Positions 60,501 through 64,000 of a stretch of 64,000 nt of DNA are shown piece after piece; the stretch's first letter is position 1; each line of letters begins with the position of its first letter. This DNA is from DAORHV01 sp964458645 (GTDB taxonomy: Bacteria > Patescibacteriota > Gracilibacteria > Peribacterales > Peribacteraceae). Location of the stretch: contig CAYWJU010000004.1 of the NCBI GenBank assembly GCA_964458645.1, positions 74,095 through 138,094 of the forward strand, written 5' to 3'. The translations under genes and the position numbers were made by a program. Under the pieces are notes generated by a model. That model did no database searches. It was not told the DNA's origin and saw only the letters and a list, made by a program, of their open reading frames with translations.

Positions 60501-60792
60501 TTTTGAGGACGACGCCGACCGACCCCGCGTTCGCTTTGTACCGGAAGTCGAGAGCGTGTCCATGCCGGCCGGGTCCGAGATCGTCCTGAATGTGGAAGCC
60601 GAAGATGCAGGCGGAATCGAGCGCGTGGAATTCTATATGGACGGCCAACTCCTTACCGTAAAACGCACCGCCCCGTACCAGCTGCAATACACGCTGAAGG
60701 AAGTCGCCGGGCCCCACCTCATTCGTGCCGTGGCGCGCGATACTGCCGGCAACGAAGGCGAGGCAGAGTTGCAGCTGAACATTACGTTCTAG
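57598..60792 (+). CDS. Class A penicillin-binding protein with C-terminal Ig-like domains
   Basis: This 1064-residue PBP has a cytoplasmic basic N-terminus, a membrane segment (about 80-100), the GT51 domain (IEDERFF near 150, GGSTLTQQF near 182), and the transpeptidase with QPGSSFK near 472, AGSRNIPA and AKTGTSN near 668. After position 790 it adds a long tail with two Ig-like/cadherin-like repeats: VKEVKYFVDDKQV...THTLKVVITDAYFN and IERVEFYMDGQLL...HLIRAVARDTAGNEG. Such tails can bind glycans or other proteins. It is much longer than the PBP at 34734. Confidence 0.92.
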   Translation: MANPGFSSRPIYGDEPSDQEPQSAAPGGPIRQPIRVRVPRQHRQHATTAMRGFSGWWRRHIWKSRSGKEWKMLLLKLLGSVTTIIVVSLGLLWFTLPNIDDPTTLFASQSTVILDRNGVELYRLFSEQDRTYIPGSQISNSIKQATISIEDERFFSRGSCFDFIGFTRALLSQALPGAMVRSGGSTLTQQFAGNAMVGRERSLIRKVRELMLACKLEQKYDKDQLLELYLNWIPYGNNAYGIEQAARNYFGTGANSVTVAQAAALASMPQRPSYFSPYGKNARTQVSDQILQKILSGEITTAAQIPDAGVRIGLIGQEVGSGATKVYVGGRADQVLKNMLEQKMISEEEHATAIAELKKMTFRPDRDNIRAPHFVLSVQKQIQELLGIDEKLLQQGGFRITTTLDWNLQQAAEKTVTEHGEDVVKRFGAHNTALITLSTKTREVLAYVGNTDYSDEDHEGKIDMIRSPRQPGSSFKAFTYLSAFEQGYSPGTVIYDLPTKFGEDEPQNFDASFWGLTTIRTSLAGSRNIPAVKAFFLGGGEEPLLTLASRIGVTTPAEQKLESRKTNKDYDYGWPLAIGAAEVPLYEMVQGYATIADGGKYLPPVTILKITDSSGNIRYAHKSEQPQDVVDARVAAMVTSILSDVSARPNEYWQSILSVPGIQAAAKTGTSNKCLERDTKGGCTLRRPESTWTMGYTPNLVTGVWVGNATSQSMFEKADGLTTAAPIWHEYMIAAHRKLNTVTTEFSLPPKITQPLLSKLSGQLANACTPVDLRKSDLSLEERTPTEEDAACVLLKVDKVTGLLASPACPADAVEERAFFVPESEQPTRWPLWEQAVQEWAKDEMVKWNANETHSGSKLPLPLPPTAQCDPALTPGRLEKPSVQLLTPSGGSSVPYPSFRPKIKVVARADVKEVKYFVDDKQVTVLSEAPFDGAIRVPRSIDSTGTHTLKVVITDAYFNTAEDSVSFIFEDDADRPRVRFVPEVESVSMPAGSEIVLNVEAEDAGGIERVEFYMDGQLLTVKRTAPYQLQYTLKEVAGPHLIRAVARDTAGNEGEAELQLNITF

Positions 60793-60840
60793 TCTGAAGA
60801 ATTTGACCATAGAGCATAGTGGTTCTAGGCTCAGAAGCTA

Positions 60841-61644
60841 ATGAGTGAGAAGTTGGCTCCAGCTGAAAAAAGGATCTGGCTTTGGGGGCATCCGCGTTGC
60901 CGATCGACGGCGATTGAGCGCGCCATGATGGAGCGCAAAGACATGACGGTCATCGAGCCGACAGAGCCGTTTATTAATTTGTATTACAACGGACCCGAGC
61001 GACGCAGCGATCGCAATTTGCACGCAGAAACTGCAGTAAAACCATGGCGACTCCAGAGTATTGTGAAGCTAATGCTGGCCAATGTGCTGACGCCGTACGC
61101 TTTCAGTAAAAACATGGCGTACTACCTCGACGATCGTTTCGATGCTGTGAACACAAAGGCGCTACTGCAAAGCGGAGTCAATACGTTCATTATCCGTGAT
61201 CCGCGCGCGGCACTCCCATCACACTACAAAGAGGATCACGACTTCAACAAAGAGGAGGCAGGATACGTTCATTTACGGAAATTATTCGACATTGTCACCG
61301 GGCAACTGGGGCAGCCACCCATTGTCATCGACGGCGATAATTTCTGTCGGCAACCGGAAGTAATGATGCGCGCCTTCTGCCAAGCTGTCGGCATCCCGTA
61401 CGATGCGGGGTCTATGAGCTGGGAAGCGGGACAAGTAAAATCGTTCGATGGGTATGCCGGTTGGACAGAAGCTGTAGAGGCTTCACAAGGATTTGTAAGA
61501 CCACCGGACGAATTCCCGGATTTGGCGAAATACCCGCCGCATATCGCCCAGTGGACGGAGTTGTTCCGAAAAGACTATGAATATTTGCTGCAATATGAAA
61601 TTAAACCCATTACGGATGTACAGCCAAAGCCCCCCGGCGGATGA
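60841..61644 (+). CDS. Sulfotransferase-like P-loop protein
   Basis: The 267-residue product begins MSEKLAPAEKRIWLWGHPRC, with the PAPS-type phosphate-binding loop GHPRCRSTAIERAM (16-29). FIIRDPRAALPSHY is the second, and VMMRAFCQAVGIPYD later. This pattern matches the sulfotransferase family that includes small soluble enzymes. The donor would be PAPS; no PAPS-forming gene is in the window. TAGGCT lies 9 nt before the ATG. The last residues PKPPGG are written through a strong hairpin. Confidence 0.75.
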   Translation: MSEKLAPAEKRIWLWGHPRCRSTAIERAMMERKDMTVIEPTEPFINLYYNGPERRSDRNLHAETAVKPWRLQSIVKLMLANVLTPYAFSKNMAYYLDDRFDAVNTKALLQSGVNTFIIRDPRAALPSHYKEDHDFNKEEAGYVHLRKLFDIVTGQLGQPPIVIDGDNFCRQPEVMMRAFCQAVGIPYDAGSMSWEAGQVKSFDGYAGWTEAVEASQGFVRPPDEFPDLAKYPPHIAQWTELFRKDYEYLLQYEIKPITDVQPKPPGG

Positions 61645-61662
61645 ATCCAAGGGGGGCGGGCT
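61620..61662. terminator. Hairpin overlapping the sulfotransferase-like gene's stop
   Basis: CAGCC and GCCCCCC pair with GGGGGGC and GGCTG around a loop that contains the TGA stop of the sulfotransferase-like gene. It lies between converging genes. There is no T tract, so termination is uncertain. Confidence 0.45.
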
Positions 61663-61676
61663 GCAGCACGAACTGT

Positions 61677-62021
61677 TCACTGTTGCGGCGGCGGGGGAGG
61701 AGCATGGAAGCTGAGCAGGATGACGGCTGCAATGGCGCAGACGATGCCCAGTGCCTGTTGCCAGGTCAGGGTTTCGTTATACGCCAAGTAGCCGACGACC
61801 ACTGCGCCAACGGCAACAAGCACGCCCACGGTGGGGGTAGCAGAGCCGAGCGGGATGTACTGGCATACGAGGCAGAAGCCCACGTAGCCAATCCCGCCGA
61901 GCAGCGCGACCACCAACAGGAGCCAATTGCTGCCGTTATGCTTCGCCCACTTGTAGGCCAAGCCGTCGCAAACGATGAACAACGCCGCGCTCACGCAAAT
62001 AACGATCCATTTCGGACTCAT
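61677..62021 (-). CDS. Small membrane transporter-like protein (SMR/EamA type)
   Basis: This 114-residue protein has four membrane segments, starting MSPKWIVICVSAALFIVCDG. The overall layout resembles small multidrug-resistance (EmrE-like) and EamA half-size proteins, including the GVLVAVGAVVVGYLAYNETLTW region with the Glu seen before the last segment. The usual membrane-embedded Glu of SMR in segment 1 is Asp here. The ATG at 62021 fits the family N-terminus best, but 62036 and 62081 are also in frame. Substrate unknown. The C-terminus is proline-rich. Confidence 0.65.
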   Translation of the reverse strand: MSPKWIVICVSAALFIVCDGLAYKWAKHNGSNWLLLVVALLGGIGYVGFCLVCQYIPLGSATPTVGVLVAVGAVVVGYLAYNETLTWQQALGIVCAIAAVILLSFHAPPPPPQQ

Positions 62022-62130
62022 GACGTAGATCTCCATGTACGAGAATCGCGGCGAACCGCGCTGAAGCCAAGGATCAACCACCCGTTGCCAGGTGGCCGAC
62101 TATGACAGCGAACATTCATGCCAATGTCAA

Positions 62131-63897
62131 TTACACGACATTTTCACGGTTGTTATATGCCTCCCACAACTGCTTCATTCTACCTTCTTTGCCGATGAGC
62201 TCTTTGAGCGTACCTCGCTGCAACAGGCGGCCGTTCTCGAACACATAGACTTCCTCGAAGAGTTCGAGCAGATGCAGCTTGTGGATGGACGAGATGATGC
62301 AGCGATCGGCGAAACGCTCCAGCAGGTTCTTGTAAATCTTCAGTTCGTTGGTGGAGTCCACCGAACTGGTGGGTTCGTCGAGCAGAATAATGTCGCTGCG
62401 TTTGGCTGCAAAGAATCCGCGTGCCAACGCCAAGCGCTGCTTCTCTCCTCCCGACAGGTTCACGCCCTTCTCGGCGGTGTTGGTCTGCAATCCTTTCGGC
62501 AGTTTCTCCAGCGTGCTTTCGAAGCACGCCAGGCGCACGTCATCCATGATTTCGGCGCTGGTCTGCTCAGTATCCAGCGTAATGTTGTACTCGATGGTGT
62601 TCTCGAAGATTTCGGGCTCCTGCGGAATGAGCGTGACCGTGGACCCCACGTCTTTCAGCCCGTGCGCAAGCGGCTTCCCGTCGCACAGTACTTCGGCCTT
62701 ATCCGGCGAATGCAGGCCGCGGATGAGCGTCATGAGCGTGGACTTTCCGCTACCGCTTTCGCCCACGAACGCAATTTTGGAACGGCGTCCAAGAGTGACC
62801 GACACGTCGCGTAGGTGATGTTCGCGCTTCTCTTCGTCTTTGTAGACGAAATCCAAATGCTGAATGTCGATGGTCTTCCAGTTGTTGGGCAACGCACAGC
62901 CACCGTGATAGTCGGCGCTGTCGGCTTGTAGAATGGGGTCAACCGAACGCAGATCTGCGTACTGCTGCACGGTACCGGAGTACTTCCAAGCGAACGTGAA
63001 GAATGCGCCGCTGATTTTCTGCAGGTATTCATAGAGCATGAAGAACGTGCCGGCCAGCGGCACAACGCCGAAGCCGATGGTTGAGTAGGCATACCAGCCC
63101 AGTACGATCACCGTCATGGACGACATGACGATGGTGGCTAAGAACCACTTCCATTCGTTCAGCATGGCCTCGCGTCGGGCAATCGGGAGGTAGTGCGCCA
63201 TGCGCTGCCAGAGCTCGCTACGCGTGAGTTGTTCCAGACGCAGCGTGATCACCGTGGTGATATTGGTGAGGTAATCGTGCAACGCCGATGCCACGAAATG
63301 TTCCTTGGCGTTAACTTGGTCGTATAATGGCAGCAGCACGCGATCGAACAAGAAGACGATGGAAAGAGCGCCGATACAGACGCCTACAGCAATCAGCGCG
63401 GCCTGCGGCATGATGATGGTAAGCGCGATGACAGCCACCACCGGACGCAGCAACATTTCGATCAACTGATAGGAATTTTCGGCAAAGTCGTTCAATGCGC
63501 GCGTTGCTTTGGCGATGCGGTTAATCGTCTGACCCGAGTGATTCTGCTTGTGCCACTGCACCGGCAAACTCGTAATGACGTTGAACAAATGGTCCTTAAA
63601 GTCATTGCGGGCATGGAACGCATTCAAGCGCTCGATCACGCGGGCCGGACCGTGGAACACCCAGAACGCCACGTTAATGCCAATGACCAGCGACAGATAA
63701 AAAAGGACGCGGTGTAGACCGCCAGAACCGGCCATGGAAGCCTCTTGCACGCTGTTCAACACCATACCGATAACGTACGGCTCGAAGAGGTAAACGATGT
63801 TTGCAGCAATGAGTAGGCCAACGTACAACAGCACCTGCTTCCGCCGTCCGGCCGAGTATTTCCATGTTGCCGATGCGAGTGCCCAGAACACCTTCAT
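62131..63897 (-). CDS. ABC exporter (fused membrane and ATPase domains)
   Basis: This 588-residue half-transporter has six membrane segments in the first ~320 residues and an ATPase domain with Walker A VGESGSGKST (about 373-382), Q-loop LIPQEPEIFEN, signature LSGGEKQRLALARG and Walker B IILLDEPTSSVD. It should dimerise and export a lipid or drug-like molecule. A perfect inverted repeat next to the -10 box upstream suggests repression. The closest functional class cannot be fixed. Confidence 0.9.
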   Translation of the reverse strand: MKVFWALASATWKYSAGRRKQVLLYVGLLIAANIVYLFEPYVIGMVLNSVQEASMAGSGGLHRVLFYLSLVIGINVAFWVFHGPARVIERLNAFHARNDFKDHLFNVITSLPVQWHKQNHSGQTINRIAKATRALNDFAENSYQLIEMLLRPVVAVIALTIIMPQAALIAVGVCIGALSIVFLFDRVLLPLYDQVNAKEHFVASALHDYLTNITTVITLRLEQLTRSELWQRMAHYLPIARREAMLNEWKWFLATIVMSSMTVIVLGWYAYSTIGFGVVPLAGTFFMLYEYLQKISGAFFTFAWKYSGTVQQYADLRSVDPILQADSADYHGGCALPNNWKTIDIQHLDFVYKDEEKREHHLRDVSVTLGRRSKIAFVGESGSGKSTLMTLIRGLHSPDKAEVLCDGKPLAHGLKDVGSTVTLIPQEPEIFENTIEYNITLDTEQTSAEIMDDVRLACFESTLEKLPKGLQTNTAEKGVNLSGGEKQRLALARGFFAAKRSDIILLDEPTSSVDSTNELKIYKNLLERFADRCIISSIHKLHLLELFEEVYVFENGRLLQRGTLKELIGKEGRMKQLWEAYNNRENVV

Positions 63898-63901
63898 GAA
63901 A

Positions 63902-63922
63902 GTACTTTAGACCTAAAGTATA
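63902..63922 (-). promoter_or_regulatory. Promoter-overlapping palindrome before the ABC exporter gene
   Basis: TACTTTAG (63903-63910) and CTAAAGTA (63913-63920) form a perfect inverted repeat with a 2-bp centre. Its upstream half overlaps the TATACT box (- strand, 63917-63922), and it lies between that box and the ATG at 63897. This is the position of a repressor operator. Confidence 0.55.
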
Positions 63923-64000
63923 GAATGCGGGAGAACGGGATGCTAGTCCCCCGGCCAAGAAGCCGCAAATGGTTCGACGGTTTTTTGCAGAAAAGATGAC

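Noticed and set aside
1..64000. CRISPR arrays or insertion sequences
   Set aside because: No regularly spaced direct repeats, transposase motifs or terminal inverted repeats with target duplications were seen.
1..64000. Use of TGA as glycine (code 25)
   Set aside because: TGA clearly ends known genes here, including idi and mvaD, at family-typical lengths.

Overview
This window reads as one GC-rich bacterial chromosome segment with tightly packed genes, many ATGA or single-base overlaps, and no plasmid, phage or insertion-sequence genes. TGA is used as a normal stop (for example at the idi and mvaD ends), so the code is standard. The gene mix suggests a Candidate Phyla Radiation (Patescibacteria) genome, possibly of the Peregrinibacteria group: orphan FtsX, SufS-SufU without SufBCD, a VirB2-like pilin, VanW, PduO, DUF2304, many glycosyltransferases, and isoprenoids made by mevalonate. 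That placement is inference; no rRNA is present to test it.

Layout. 1-12.4 kb is a surface-glycan region: end of gmd, a Gfo/Idh/MocA sugar dehydrogenase, a DegT aminotransferase, a GNAT and a FemAB-like acyltransferase, several GT4/GT2 glycosyltransferases, rmlB and rmlA. 12.5-13.1 kb encodes an exported Hcp-like protein. 13.2-23.8 kb is an isoprenoid region: idi, uppS, a polyprenyl synthase, a mevalonate kinase, two HAD-IIA phosphatases, mvaD, class I HMG-CoA reductase, archaeal-type HMG-CoA synthase and thiolase, and a fusion of the DUF35 OB-fold scaffold to a guanylate-kinase-like P-loop kinase. 24-31.6 kb holds a PH-domain protein, two GT4 enzymes and a DPM1-type GT2/DUF2304/large membrane protein operon. 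31.7-46.2 kb mixes sufS-sufU, tRNA-Thr, a carbamoyltransferase, a class A PBP, csaA, an M50 protease, rpmB, an ArnT-like glycosyltransferase, tRNA-Ser, pheT, a PduO adenosyltransferase and rpmH. 46.3-64 kb carries a metallophosphoesterase, an M16 peptidase, ndk, ctpA, a DUF1858-HesB fusion, RNase H, vanW, recO, ftsX, a TPR protein, a VirB2-like pilin, a second PBP with Ig-like domains, a sulfotransferase-like gene, an SMR-like protein and an ABC exporter.

How the parts work together. Isoprenoid enzymes would supply undecaprenyl phosphate for the class A PBPs and lipid-linked glycan enzymes. NDP-sugar enzymes (Gmd, RmlA/B, dehydrogenase, aminotransferase, acyltransferases) would feed the many glycosyltransferases. 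The only mevalonate step with no recognised gene here is phosphomevalonate kinase, and the kinase domain fused to the DUF35 scaffold is the obvious candidate.

Two window-wide patterns stand out. First, at more than twenty genes a TANNNT-type -10 box lies 6-10 nt before the start codon with no Shine-Dalgarno sequence, which predicts widespread leaderless transcription; I used it to choose several starts. Second, at least four intergenic sites carry the same two-hairpin element closed by a CCCG(C/T)A outer stem, plus a half-element and two longer nested palindromes. All structure calls were made by eye.
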